This document shows positions 30,052 through 40,192 of a stretch of DNA of 64,000 nucleotides, in pieces. The stretch comes from Muraenolepis orangiensis (Eukaryota > Chordata > Actinopteri > Gadiformes > Muraenolepididae). The notes beneath the pieces are model-generated. The model had not been told where the DNA came from and did not search any database. It saw only the letters and a list, made by a program, of their open reading frames with translations. The stretch is from assembly GCA_027704905.1 (NCBI GenBank), contig CM051005.1:9318714-9382713 (forward strand), in the 5' to 3' direction. Both the position numbers and the translations under genes were made by a program. The first letter of the stretch is position 1; every line of letters starts with the position of its first letter.

Positions 30052-30245
30052 GACCAGATGTCGGAAGAAGGCCATGTCCATCATAAAGGAATGCAACCAC
30101 CCTGGGCACCATCTCTTCTCCCCCGTACCGTCTGGTAGTTAGTAGATCATTTTTATCCACAAGCAGTGAGCCTACTGAACTGCTAGGAGTGCTGCCACTT
30201 TCACTTTCATAACATTGTCATTAACATTACACTCACATACTTTGC
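30052..30245 (+). mobile_element. L2-type LINE fragment (CTTGTAT-tail family)
   Basis: Short piece matching 3,535-3,745: GACCAGATGT, the coding for HPGHHLFSP, and the following GTGCTGCCACTTTCACTTTC. It directly follows the previous LINE's CTTGA tail. Confidence 0.7.
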
Positions 30246-30249
30246 TGCC

Positions 30250-30860
30250 GGAAATCCTGCCGACCAACGCCAATTTAGAGGTGTCACGGTTTAGGTGACC
30301 CCTAAACTCCACCCAACACAGGATTTCAATTCTCCATCACACACATCACACAAGAGACCAGGATATTAATAAAATAAGGGTTGCTTTAAGTGTTGCCTCA
30401 GCGCCACTCTTACTCCGTCCCCTACTGCTCACGTGGGCAGTGTAGAGCCTCCTGGGGGAAGGGGTATTGGGGGATGGGGAAATTGGAGTGGGGATGTGTT
30501 CTCGCTCCCTGCACTGCCGAGAACTCAGTCCCCACAAAAATAAAAATAAAGAGTCTCTGGTCTGGGCGGGACGTGGTTGGTTGCTCCGCCCCTGACGTAC
30601 ACAACGCCACCGCTTGTCCCGCCAGCAACGCGGCCGAAATCGCCTCTCTCTCCGGGCGCTCCACCTCCACCGCAGAAGACAGGCGACGACGTCGATGGCT
30701 CCGCCTCCGGTGGCAATGGGCACAGCGCGGACACTCGCTCCACACTCCGTATATATACATACAAATAAATACAAATGCATTCAAATAAATGCATGCGTGT
30801 ATATATGGCACACAATGTTCATTATATCTACGCAAAAGACTCTTAAAGTCATCCCCAAAG
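30250..30860. other. GC-rich unidentified stretch
   Basis: A CpG-rich block (about 30,530-30,720) with a TATA-like CGTATATATACATAC at about 30,748. It has several overlapping short open frames but none with recognisable composition. The start, GGTGTCACGGTTTAGGTGAC, resembles neither LTR family well. It may be a decayed LTR, but I cannot support a call. Confidence 0.3.
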
Positions 30861-30861
30861 C

Positions 30862-30945
30862 TCTGCTTGCATTCATTTGTTTGCCACGGACGAGACTCGA
30901 ACCGGTGACCTTGTGATCAACACCATGTCTGACCATGTGGCACAC
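30862..30945 (-). repeat. tRNA-derived element (B-box-like)
   Basis: On the minus strand GGTTCGAGTC, a near-consensus polymerase III B box, is preceded by GATCACAAGGTCACC and followed by a GTGGC that can pair with an upstream GCCAC at tRNA acceptor distance. The acceptor and T stems are imperfect, so this is a decayed tRNA or SINE head rather than a functional tRNA. From 30,950 to 31,300 I see only AT-rich DNA. Confidence 0.35.
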
Positions 30946-31522
30946 AAAGCCCCACACAAAACTGGCTAAGGCAATGCCTTTTCTATATTTTGCAATGAAT
31001 AAAAACTATTTAATAGGTGGGCAATTGAAAAGAAACATTTATTTCCTTTTCCCCTTTTTAGATCTCACCAGGGCACATACACATGTTTAATATATTGTTT
31101 ATAGTTTCCAGTATAAACATATACTTATATCTATCCAACACAATTGTACTGCATCAACTTTAATATATTTGTATATACTTAGTCTATAGATAGTTAAGGT
31201 TTTTTTTAAATGTCATTGTATTTTGCACAATTGCAAGGCTGTTTATGAATGGGTGAATGGGGTTATAATAATAATTATAAAGGGCTTGGGATGAAAGCAC
31301 TAATAATATGAACAGTCCATTTTCCAAAAACAATATTTTGGGGAAATCACGTAATTTGGGGAGGGGGGGGGGCTATGGAGTACATACCAAAACAGAGGAG
31401 AAATGACATGTACAATGGATCTAATATGAACTCAAACTCTTTGAGTGGCGGAGAAGTGCTTCAGATCCGAGGGTAAGGAATGTGGGTCGAGTAAGGCAGA
31501 AGTGGGACGGACGGACGGACGG

Positions 31523-31534
31523 ACACACACACAA

Positions 31535-31590
<56 letters not shown>

Positions 31591-31616
31591 ACACACACAC
31601 ACACACAAACACACGC
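31523..31616 (+). repeat. (CA)n microsatellite with GGAC repeat
   Basis: A GGACGGACGGACGGAC run followed by a CA array with small interruptions, preceded by the CTCTTTGAGTGGCGGAG module (31,432-31,515) shared with the other CA arrays. Confidence 0.9.
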
Positions 31617-32062
31617 GCTCTTTCCCACCCAGTGACCCAACAAAAGACAACCAACAACCCCCACCCAAAACCGTTAAGAAAACTGCCTTCATTTGCCTCG
31701 CGGACCCACAGGTGTGCAGCTTCACCTAGCAGCCCCAGAATCAAATCAGTCTGACTGGGGCCAGGTGAGGCTGCTTCAACCAGACTATAATCAGTCTGAC
31801 TGGGGCCAGGTGAAGCTGCTTCAACCATGCTAGCTTGTGGCCTTCAGCGTCTCAAAGCCTTCTTTGTCGTAGCAAAGTGTGTGTCAAATCTAGGGAGCCA
31901 ACTTTTACCTGAGCACTGGTTCTGCTCTTGTGGAGGCTTGTTGAGAAGGAAACACACTTATGACCTCTGGTGACTAGCAGTTCTCTTGCCTACCTACTGT
32001 TGAATTACCTTGTTGCAAGTTGCTTTGGACAAAAGCCGTCTGCTAAATGCCTAATGTCTCAC

Positions 32063-32252
32063 CTGCGGTGGGGTGCGTGAAGGTGAAGCAGGCCTTGGGC
32101 TCGGCCAGCTGGTAGAAGTTCTGCAAACGTCTCAAAGTGGCACTCGGGGTCCTTGTCACGCTCACGGCAGCCCCGCACCTTGTTGTACAGCTTGGAGGAA
32201 GACAGCGGTGCCAGGAAGGACGTGTAGGATGATGGGATGCTCACACCGTCAT
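32063..32252 (-). pseudogene. Single prmt5-like exon, frameshifted
   Basis: Minus-strand translation starts DDGVSIPSSYTSFLAPLSSS and continues KLYNKVRGCRERDKDPECHF, which I recognise as the C-terminal beta-barrel region of protein arginine methyltransferase 5. After HFET about 14 bp that encode the usual PYVV-type residues are missing, and the rest continues out of frame; shifted back, it reads QLAEPKACFTFTHPT as in the family. Splice sites remain: a CCGCCAG acceptor and a CAG|GTGAG donor. One exon with some intron (to about 32,400) is present and no neighbouring exons, so this is a displaced, dead genomic piece. The true prmt5 must be elsewhere. Confidence 0.7.
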
Positions 32253-32559
32253 CTGGCGGTGGCGGTGGTGGGGGGAGGGAGGGGGGGTGAAAGGAAAACA
32301 GAAAGAGAGACAGTGGAGAGTCAGTGACGCGAGCAAGAGTCATGGAGCAGAACAGACAAGTCGCTTCCAAGTTGATACTGGTTGATGCTAGTGTTAAATA
32401 TCGTTAAGATTCGGTGAGACTACAACCCCAAAAATAACAGCACATCAGATCAGTGCTTTTACAAAGCCATTCTGACCTTAAGCAGTGTGCTAAATGCTTA
32501 AGTACAACAACATTGTTTCACACAACAGCAGTCGAAACAAATATTTAAAACATTTAAAA

Positions 32560-32930
32560 GTTGGAGTGTGGCGCCGTATGAGATGGCTGCCGTGTCCCAA
32601 GCTCCCACACGACAACGCAGTTTTTTGTTATTTATTATTTTTATGGCACTATCTTTGTTCAGGAAGTTAGCAGCACGTTCATTTATAACTTTTGCACACT
32701 TCTGTAGATCAGATCGACAGTCGCTCGCCGCCTACCGGAGTTTTTTCATTCTTTCAACTCGGACGCCCCGCCCAAAGTCACAGCTGGATTATCTCCGACC
32801 ATCTTGGGCACGATTACACGCAAACGTCGCAGGAAGAAGCGAGGGAAGCGAGCCGGCGTGCTAGTCAGGCTGAGATGTCGATCCGATCGCCCCCCACTAC
32901 CCACCATTCTACTGGCTAATGTACAGTCTC
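32560..32930 (+). mobile_element. L2-type LINE, 5' part
   Basis: Probably the 5' end of the L2 whose endonuclease/RT region resumes at 34,990. The last codons before the break read LLANVQSL, the conserved start of the L2 endonuclease domain, and the sequence continues with an NKLSELQARI-type motif after the inserted LTR element. The GTCTC at the break is duplicated on both sides. Confidence 0.75.
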
Positions 32931-33548
32931 TGTCACGGTTACGGTGGTTGACAGGGGGCGTGGCCAAGCCACGTGCGCTGGCGGTGCACACACACACCTG
33001 TCAGCTATTGCGTCTAATTGTTAATCACCTCACCTGGGGTATATATACCCTGGCTTCCCGTTACCCCAGTCGTACATCTTACTGCACGTCATATGTTGTT
33101 CACGTTAAGTCGTACATTCTGGACGGAATCGCCACGTTGATGTCCCGGAGATCCAGATCCCGATCCCTTGCCTATCCCGCGTCACCCGCCTGTCGCTACT
33201 CTGGTCTAGACGAGCTCCCCGGTAATTATAATTACATGTCTGGTACCTGTCGCTATTCCGACCTCCCGGTATCTAGACTTCTCGCTCGTCCCTGACCATC
33301 CATCTGTCTGGTACCTGTCGCTACTCGACCTCCCGGTACCCAGACTCCTCCCCCGTCCCGGACTACTCGCCGGTCTACTACCTGCCGGTACTCCGCGGAT
33401 CGACCTCCCGGTTCCCAGACCCCTGGACTGTCCCTGATCACTCTTGTGTTGTGTTTGAGTTGTGTTGTGCTTGAAATAAAGCTTTATGTTATAGCTCCAC
33501 TGTCTTGGTCTGCGTTCTGGGTCCCACTGAACAATCCCACTCGTGACA
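32931..33548 (+). repeat. 5' LTR of the non-autonomous element
   Basis: TATA-like GGTATATATACCC at 33,040-33,052 is followed by CCCCAGT and then CGTACATC. Compared with the 3' LTR, seven bases (GTTAGGT) that would start the transcript are missing here. A poly(A) signal AATAAA lies near 33,476. Confidence 0.85.
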
Positions 33549-33561
33549 GAACGACCTAACC

Positions 33562-34299
33562 ATGATGGACCCCGGCGACCTCGACCAGTGGAGGAAACTA
33601 TTGCTGGCTCTCAAGGACACGAGACTCCTCTTGGACCTATCCCCGATGGACCCTGGTGATCTCGCTCTGGTGGAGCAACTGACGCTGGAGCTTAGGGATC
33701 ACCAGTTAGCCGACCTGGGTCCCGGCAATCTCGAACGGGTGAGGCACCTGATCGATTACCTGAGGAGCCGTGACGAATCACGGGTTCTAGCACTGCGAGA
33801 GCAGGAGAAGGCGTGGAAGGTCTTGTTAGCCCGGATGACTCCCGGCGACCAAGACCAGTGGAAGCCCGTGGCTGATGCCCAGTACGGACGGTGGGGTCAA
33901 GTGTTGCAGCTTAGGGACCTGGCCACCACCGTTGCTTCTCTCATCAGAGGGGTTCACGACGTCACGCTGTCCCCGTCTGACAGTGCCGCTCCTCCCCCGT
34001 CTGACAGCGCCGCTCCCCCTGTCTGCCGACTACAGAGGAGGTCCAGAGCAGACCCCAGAGGAGACTCCAGAGAAGGTCCCGGAGGAGACGCCCAGAGGAG
34101 ACCCCCAGAGGAGGCCCCAGAGGAGACCTCCAGAGAAGACTCCTACCGACCTGGGCAGAAGGAATGGCTCTCTTCCCGGGCCCCGCCCGCCCACCGAATC
34201 TCCTCCACCCCCCCGGATCATCGACTGGGAGGCATACGGCCCAGAGGAGTGGGGTTGGCCCCCGCGCCGTTACAGTCTGGACCCGTTCCTTTCCCTTGA
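33562..34299 (+). CDS. Unidentified 245-aa protein of the non-autonomous LTR element
   Basis: The single sizeable ORF of the element, starting MMDPGDLDQWRKLLLALKD 13 bases after LTR1. The first 120 residues contain a repeated module, MDPGDL / LGPGNLERV / MTPGDQDQW, each followed by a leucine-rich helix, so the region looks like three diverged helical repeats. The last 100 residues are Pro/Arg/Glu-rich with PEEAPEETSRED-type tracts. I do not recognise the family; by position it is gag-like but has no zinc knuckle. In the +1 frame, 33,875-34,354 ends in sequence resembling a decayed chromodomain end. Confidence 0.6.
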   Translation: MMDPGDLDQWRKLLLALKDTRLLLDLSPMDPGDLALVEQLTLELRDHQLADLGPGNLERVRHLIDYLRSRDESRVLALREQEKAWKVLLARMTPGDQDQWKPVADAQYGRWGQVLQLRDLATTVASLIRGVHDVTLSPSDSAAPPPSDSAAPPVCRLQRRSRADPRGDSREGPGGDAQRRPPEEAPEETSREDSYRPGQKEWLSSRAPPAHRISSTPPDHRLGGIRPRGVGLAPAPLQSGPVPFP

Positions 34300-34354
34300 C
34301 TGCCACCGGGAACACCCCTTCAAGCTGGGTTGGGCGCCAGGAGGCGCCCGTTGA
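34200..34354 (+). pseudogene. Chromodomain-tail remnant in the +1 frame
   Basis: The +1 frame reads IIDWEAYGPEEWGWPPRR, then YSLDPFLSLDCHREHPFK and a stop just before the polypurine tract. This matches the order W-E-G-G-P-E-x-x-W-x-P...D-P-x-L...F-x-x-x-x-P at the end of the intact chromovirus pol in this window (LVDWEGFGPEDRSWVPP, DPSLLDDFYRENP). The compact element therefore appears to be an internal-deletion derivative of a chromovirus keeping only pol's last 50 or so codons. Confidence 0.65.
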
Positions 34355-34366
34355 GGGGGGGGGTAC

Positions 34367-34989
34367 TGTCACGGTTATGGTGGTTGACAGGGATGTGGCC
34401 AAGCCATGTGCGCTGGCGGCACACACACACACCTGTCAGCTATTGGGTCTAATTGTTAATCACCTCACCTGGGGTATATATACCCTGGCTTCCCGTTACC
34501 CCAGTGTTAGGTTGTATGTCTTACTGCACGTCATACGTTGTTCACGTTAAGTCATACGTTCTGGACGGAAACACCACGTTGATGTCCCGGAGATCCAGAT
34601 CCCGATCCCTTGCCTATCCCGCGTCACCCGCCTGTCTCGCGTTACTCTGGTCTAGACGAGCTCCCCGGTAATTATAATTACATGTCTGGTACCTGTACCT
34701 GTCCGACCTCCCGGTATCTAGACTTCTCGTTCGACCCTGACCATCCGTCTGTCTGGTACCTGTCGCTACTCGACCTCCCGGTACCCAGACTCCTCCCCCG
34801 TCCCGGACTACTCGCCGGTCTACTACCTGCCGGTACTCCGCGGATCGACCTCCCGGTTCCCAGACCCCTGGACTGTCCCTGATCACTCTTGTGTTGTGTT
34901 TGAGTTGTGTCTTGAAATAAAGCTTTATGTTATAGCTCCACTGTCTTGGTCTGCGTTCTGGGTCCCACTGAACAATCCCACTCGTGACA
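34367..34989 (+). repeat. 3' LTR of the non-autonomous element
   Basis: A TATA-like box (34,475-34,482) is followed after about 24 bp by GTTAGGTTGT (34,506), close to the complement of the primer tract AACGACCTAAC after LTR1. This LTR keeps the probable transcript start that LTR1 has lost. AATAAA occurs near 34,916. Confidence 0.85.
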
Positions 34990-36450
34990 GTCTCTTTACA
35001 ATAAGTTAAGCGAGCTACAGGCTCGTATTCAATTCCACCGGGAAACAGGAAAATTGTATCATCTGCCTTACGGAGACATGGATGTCGGAGGGGGTTACCG
35101 ACGCAGCTATCGAGCCAATGGGATTTTCCGTCCACCGGGCGGACAGAACAAAGGCTCTCTCCGGTAAAGATCGCGGAGGGGGGGTATATCTCATGTTAAA
35201 TAGATCTTGGTGCAACCAAAGTAATGTACATCCCCTCAAGTCTTTCTGTTCCCCGGACCTGGAGTACCTGATGCTTATGTGCCGTCCATACTGGCTACCT
35301 CGGGTGTTTACAGCGGTAACTGTGACCGCTGTTTACATTCCCCCACAAGCCAACACAGACACAGTGCTGAAGGAACTGTATGGGGCTATCAGCGAACAGG
35401 AGTCAGCACACCCTGAGGCTGCTTTCATCGTCGCTGGGGACAAGGCGAACCTGAAGAAGGTTCTCCCGAAGTTCTACCAACACATAACGAGCAACACACG
35501 GGGTGAGCGGATCCTCGACCACTGCTACACCCCCTTCCCTGATGGCTACAAGTCCCTCCTCCGCCCACCGTTCGGCAAATCAGACCACCGCTCTATCCAG
35601 CTATTCCCCGCCTATAGGCAGAGACTGAAGCAGAAACCGATCGATGTGAGGGAGGTCCAATGCTGGTCGGACCAATCAGACTCTATGCTGCAGGATTGTT
35701 TTGATCGCGCTGACTGGCACATGTTCGACGTGAATGGCAGCCCGCTGAAGCCAGCTCCGCCTGAGGAGACCAGCCTACTGAACATCTCGGAGGCGGATGT
35801 GCGCCGCACCTTCAAGCGCTTGAACATCCGTAAGGCGTCAGGCCCCGACGACATCCCGGGCCGCGTCCTCAGAGCATGCGCAAACCAGTTGGCAGGAGTC
35901 TTTGCAGACATCTTCAACCTCTCCCTGTCCCAGGCTGTTGTTTCCGCGGTCTTTAACATGTCCACCATCGTGCCTGTCCCTAAACAACCCAAGGTAACAT
36001 GCCTGAATGACTATAGACCTGTAGCCCTCACCTCGATTGTCAGCAAATGCTTCGAGAGGTTGGTCAAGGACTTTTTTTGCTCCGTGTTACCTGCCACGCT
36101 GGACCCATGGCAATTTGCATATCATCTAATTAGATCCACGGACGACGCAATTGCCATGGCCCTCCACACTGCCCTTTCCCACCTGGAGGGAAAGGGAACT
36201 GTTATGTGCGAATGCTGTTTGTGGACTACAGCTCAGCGTTCAACACGATAGTTCCTACCAAGCTCGACACCAAGCTTAGAGCGGTGCATGGCCAAGGCCA
36301 AACGCATCATAAAAGACACCCCAGCCACGAACTGTACTCACTTTTACCGCCAGGCAGGCGATACCGCAGTATCAAGTGCTGTACAAATAGGCTTAGAGAT
36401 AGCTTCCACAGTCAGGCCACCAGGCTGCTGAACAAGGGCGTATAGCATAT
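34990..36450 (+). mobile_element. L2-type LINE, endonuclease and RT region (internally deleted)
   Basis: Continues the L2 of 32,560-32,930. The long frame (35,082-36,251) shows the end of an AP-type endonuclease (VTVTAVYIPPQANTDTVLKE; ILDHCYT; PFGKSDHRSI), a linker, and RT blocks (IRKASGPDDIPGRVLRACAN; CLNDYRPVALTSIVSKC; PWQFAYHLIRSTDDAIA; then in another frame FVDYSSAFNTIVPTKLD). The endonuclease is shortened after FIVAGD, and at about 36,290 the sequence jumps over the RT active site to the C-terminal SHELYSLLPPGRRYRSIK. The element is dead. Its 3' UTR is interrupted at 36,466 by a solo LTR and resumes at 37,005-37,195. Confidence 0.85.
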
Positions 36451-36465
36451 AACAATCTATATTTT

Positions 36466-37004
36466 TGTCACGAGCGAAGATGGGAGTGGGTTGGACCCCG
36501 AACGCAGACGCAGTGGAGCGATACGAACGGCTTTATTCTCAAAGACACACAACACACAAGGGTAGACGGGGAGGACGATCCGCGGAGTACCGGCAGGTAG
36601 TAGACCGACGAGTAGTCCGGGACGGGGGAGGAGTCTGCGTACCGGGATGTCGGGTGCGAAGTACCGGCAGGGGTAGTAGGCAGGCGACGGCTGCGAAGTA
36701 TCACTCTGATAGTCCGCAGGCGGCGTCGGGTGCGAAGTGCCGGCCGGGTAGTAGGCAGGCGACGGGTATCAGAACAGACGGGAGAACAACGTGCAGTATA
36801 AAGTAACGACCTCACGCTGGGGTAACGGATAGTCATAGTATATATACCCCAGGTGAGGTGATTAGCAATTCGACAATGTGATGGTGAACAGGTGTGTGTG
36901 TGTGTGCGCCGCCAACCAACGTGATCGTTGTTGACAGGAGTGTGTGTGCGCCGCCAGCGCACGTGGCTTGGCCACGCCCCCTGCCAACCACCGTAACCGT
37001 GACA
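36466..37004 (-). mobile_element. Solo LTR of the TGTCACGG family in the L2 3' UTR
   Basis: On the minus strand it starts TGTCACGGTTACGG and ends CGCTCGTGACA. It is flanked by TATTTT on both sides (36,460-36,465; 37,005-37,010), compatible with a target duplication in an AT-rich site. It has a TATA-like ATATATAC tract, and 11 bases at 36,805-36,815 (AACGACCTCAC) match the primer tract of the 32.9-kb element at 10 of 11 positions. Confidence 0.8.
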
Positions 37005-37193
37005 TATTTTATTTCATCGATTTATATATACATATTGCTCTTTTCTGTGCCGATATTTTGCATTTTATAAATAGCATTTTTTTTTTTTTTAATCTATTTT
37101 CATCTTATTTTTATAACTGCTGTCTGTCGTCGGGTATTGCACATAAGATTTTCATATCAATGCTTTATACTGTGAAGTGACAATAAACTTGAC

Positions 37194-38118
37194 TTGAAGA
37201 CCAAGGAGCTCATCGTGGACTTCAGAAAGACCAGAGATGGCGCGCATGCCCCCATCCTCATCAACGAGGCGGAGGTCGAGTGTGTCTCCAGCTTCAAATT
37301 CCTGGGGGTCCACATCTCCGAGGACCACACTTGGACCCTCAACACGGCCTCACTGGTCAAGAAGGCTCACCAGCATCTCTACTTCCTGAGGAGCCCACAT
37401 GTCCCCTTGGATTCTGGTGAACTTTTACCAGTGTGCCATTGAAAGAACATGAAAAGCAGAATATGCCAACGCTGGCTACTGAACTTCTACCGTGGCACTG
37501 TAGACAGCGTCCTGACGAGTGACTGTGTGGTACAGCAACACCACTGCACAGGACAAGAAAGACATCCAGAGGGTCGTGAGGACGGCAGAGAAGATCATCG
37601 GGTGTGCACTTCTATGCATTGAGGAGATCTGTAGATGTCGGAAGAAGGTAATCTCCATTACAAAGGGCTGCATCCACCCTAGGCACCATCTCTTCTCCCC
37701 CTACCGTCCTGTTGCCGGTTCTGTTGCATCCGTACAAGGACTACCAGGTTGAAGAATTTTCCAGTCTGTGTGCTTACTGAACTGATAGGAGTGCTGCCAC
37801 TATCATAATATTGTCATTAACATTACACTATCATACTTTGCTGGACTTTCTGGACTCATTCCAGTTACTGCACTGTACTGCACTGTATTCATGATGCTGC
37901 TGCTGTACTACTGCCCCACTTTAATTACGTTTAAATCTTTTTACACAATTCAAAACATCCGTCACTATATTGTTCTCTTTATGTTCATTTTTATTGTATA
38001 TAGTATTTTTATAGTATTGTTTTAAAAATTCCTACTGCGGGAGGGAATGGGGAGTAAGCATTCCATTGTACTTGTTGGAAATGGCCAATAAAACATCTTG
38101 TATCTTGTATCTTGCAGC
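37194..38118 (+). mobile_element. L2-type LINE fragment (CTTGTAT-tail family)
   Basis: Begins right after the previous LINE's CTTGA tail with KTKELIVDFRKTRDGAHAP and FKFLGVHISEDHTW, then frame-broken NTTAQDKKDIQRVVRTAEKI and HPRHHLFSPYRP. A 3' UTR follows with AATAAAACATCTTGTATCTT. The RT active site is absent. Confidence 0.8.
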
Positions 38119-38900
38119 ATTGTTGTGTTTTCTGCGAAGTCATGTCATTTGTGTAGTTTTGTTATTTCTTATTTACAATCTTCTTATTTTCAATCGAATG
38201 TTTACGTTGAACCAGAGCTGCAAATAGCTAATTAAGTAACGCTTTGAGGTTCATTAGCCCAATAGTGCAGTCTCTCTTTAAGAGAGGGGTGTGCTGTGGG
38301 ACCACGTGACCGGCGTTTACCTCTTGAAAGGAAGCGCGAGATTCGTTTTCTTGGTACTGACTGTCAACCCGGTATGCAGCCACTTGGTAAGCTCTCTTAA
38401 TTTATCGTTTCTTGTCTGCTATCGCTATGCTGTCTATGCTGTATCGTTGCACTGTGTTTACGTCCGCTCCCTTGTGTTGTATGTGAAAGAGAACGCGATA
38501 ACGCTATGCTCCGGTAAATCCAAGCAGTTTAGTTACTGATGACATGGGCGCTGTACTTCCTTATTTGCCGCGGGGCATTATGGGAGCTGTAGTTTTCTAT
38601 GGCGGAGAAAGACGTGCATAGGCTTTGGTAGTTGAATATGGTGTATAATGTTTGACATATGAAACGTATATATAAAAGATTGTTAATAATTATTATTGTT
38701 ATTAATATTATTATAATATATAGGATATGTTATTGATTATTGTTATTGGGCTATTGTGGTGAGTGAGTTGTGATGTTTGTGTTATGTACACGAGAAATGA
38801 ACATTGCATTCCTTACTTTTCAGGTTTATTACCTAATTCCCTTCTAGAAAAATAAACAAACAAATGGAAAACTGAGTAATATCCTTTGTACACCGGGTTG
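38119..38900. other. No recognisable feature
   Basis: AT-rich and mixed sequence with no persuasive ORF; the 82-codon frame at 38,291-38,539 has no similarity that I recognise. CACGTGACC occurs at 38,303-38,311 (E-box-like). This is one of the few stretches free of the window's repeats. Confidence 0.4.
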
Positions 38901-38904
38901 CCCT

Positions 38905-39037
38905 TTCCGTGGGGAGAAAACGAAACAAGCACACACTGCATCACAGTGTGGTCACGCAACTGCTCTCAGACCGGAAAGCAGTGCAGAGGGTGGTAAAAAC
39001 ATACCCCTCCCTGCAATGAAGAATACCACCACAAACA
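38905..39037 (+). mobile_element. L2-type LINE fragment, left part (third family)
   Basis: Frame-broken remains of an L2 RT C-terminus: ITVWSRNCSQT-like sequence, then EEYHHK just before the insertion at 39,038. The reading continues on the other side of the insertion as QCLRKAGKIVNDLS. Confidence 0.65.
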
Positions 39038-39515
39038 GGCCGTGTTCCATTTCAGGGTCTGCAGCCTAAAAGGCTGCATTTGAAGGCTGCATACGTCACA
39101 GCAGCCGCGACAAGGCTGTCCCATTCCGTCGGCTCCTTCAAATGCAGCCTTCAAATGCAGCCTTAATTTCCCGAAATTGAAGTGTGCATCGATGCAGACT
39201 TCTGCAGCCTTCGGTGCCAGAATATCCCAGAATGCATTTCGCACCAACCGAACAGAATTGTGGGCCGTGTTCAATTTCAGGACAGAATTTGAGCCCGGCT
39301 AAAAGCTGTTTTAGATCTCGCTGTAGCACTGTAATTCAGTCACTTTATTAAGTTTTATTATTTTATTACGCGACAATATACCTATGTACATTATACATAT
39401 TTGTTCAGTTTATACAAATAAAGCCTGTTTAGAAATATGCTACGGCGATTTCGGAGTGTCGGGAGCCGCATATGGGAAGCGCTGGCGCGGGCCAGCTGAT
39501 CTCCCAGGCCACCAG

Positions 39516-39517
<2 letters not shown>

Positions 39518-39555
<38 letters not shown>

Positions 39556-39660
39556 TGTGTGTATATATAGATCGATATATATATATATATATATATATAT
39601 GTGTATATATATATCTGTGTGTATATATATATATCTGTGTGTATATACATATATGTATAT
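39518..39660 (+). repeat. (GT)n(AT)n microsatellite
   Basis: GT run, then mixed ATAT / GTGT tracts within the Harbinger-like element. The Tyr-Ile and Thr-His peptides read from it are artefacts. Confidence 0.9.
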
Positions 39661-39665
39661 ATAAC

Positions 39666-39809
39666 AATAAAGATTGGTTAATATTGGTGAAGTTATAATT
39701 CCTATTTATATGTATATTTATATACATATATATCTATCTATCTATCTATCTATATATCTGTATATCTTAATAGGAATTATAACTTCACCAATATTAACCA
39801 ATCTTTATT
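39666..39809. repeat. 41-bp perfect inverted repeat around an AT/CTAT tract
   Basis: Arms 39,666-39,706 and 39,769-39,809 are perfect reverse complements around a 62-bp spacer rich in ATCT repeats. They may be the ends of a small MITE or a fold-back sequence. They lie inside the Harbinger-like element. Confidence 0.8.
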
Positions 39810-40192
39810 TACCCATGGTTCTGTCTTAGCCGAAATAACATCAAACGTCGACGCCGGCGGTGAAACTCCAGCTCCTTAAGTTCATTAGTTAAAAAGAATA
39901 CTGAATACAAATCATCCATTTTTAACACGCAATTGATTTTCCTCGTGTTATTAAACTCTCAAAAAGAGGCTTCTAGTTGGACTATCTCCGCGGCTCTGGT
40001 CAGCGCGCGACGACGGTGGGCGTGGCGCTTTGTGACGCAGCTGGTGACGCATTCAGGAAGTACTCCGTAGGCTAGACCGTCCCATTTAACAAGTTTTTGA
40101 AGCAGCCTTCGAAGCAGCCTTAAGACTGCAGCCTTCGGATGCAGCCGAAGGATGCAGCCTTAAGGCTGCAGACCCTGAAATGGAACACGGCC

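Larger units (their letters stand above)
32931..34989 (+). mobile_element. Non-autonomous LTR retrotransposon (2.06 kb, no pol)
   Basis: LTRs at 32,931-33,548 (618 bp) and 34,367-34,989 (623 bp), both TGTCACGG...CGTGACA, with the 5-bp duplication GTCTC on each side (32,926-32,930; 34,990-34,994). The internal region is only 818 bp: a primer tract next to LTR1, a 245-codon ORF, and a G-rich polypurine tract (34,353-34,366). No protease, RT or integrase. It resembles the TRIM/LARD class and would need enzymes from a related chromovirus. It lies within an L2. Confidence 0.9.
39038..40192. mobile_element. PIF/Harbinger-like DNA transposon without transposase
   Basis: A 1,155-bp element with perfect inverted ends of at least 27 bp, beginning GGCCGTGTTCCATTTCAGGG. 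The host triplet ACA is duplicated on both sides (39,035-39,037; 40,193-40,195), and removing one copy restores the LINE reading frame. A 3-bp duplication and GGCCGTGTTC-type ends point to PIF/Harbinger, though the usual TWA target is not used. Subterminal regions are dense in GCAGCCTT / AAGGCTGC motifs in both orientations. A second, internal end-like sequence, GGCCGTGTTCAATTTCAGGA, is at 39,262, suggesting nesting. Confidence 0.7.

Noticed and set aside
33962..34432. 156-codon minus-strand ORF in the compact LTR element
   Set aside because: Antisense to the Pro/Glu-rich plus-strand frame and running into the LTR; Leu/Ser/Gly composition typical of complement artefacts.
38291..38539. 82-codon ORF in non-repetitive DNA
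   Set aside because: No recognisable motif, composition or splice context; kept only as an unannotated stretch.
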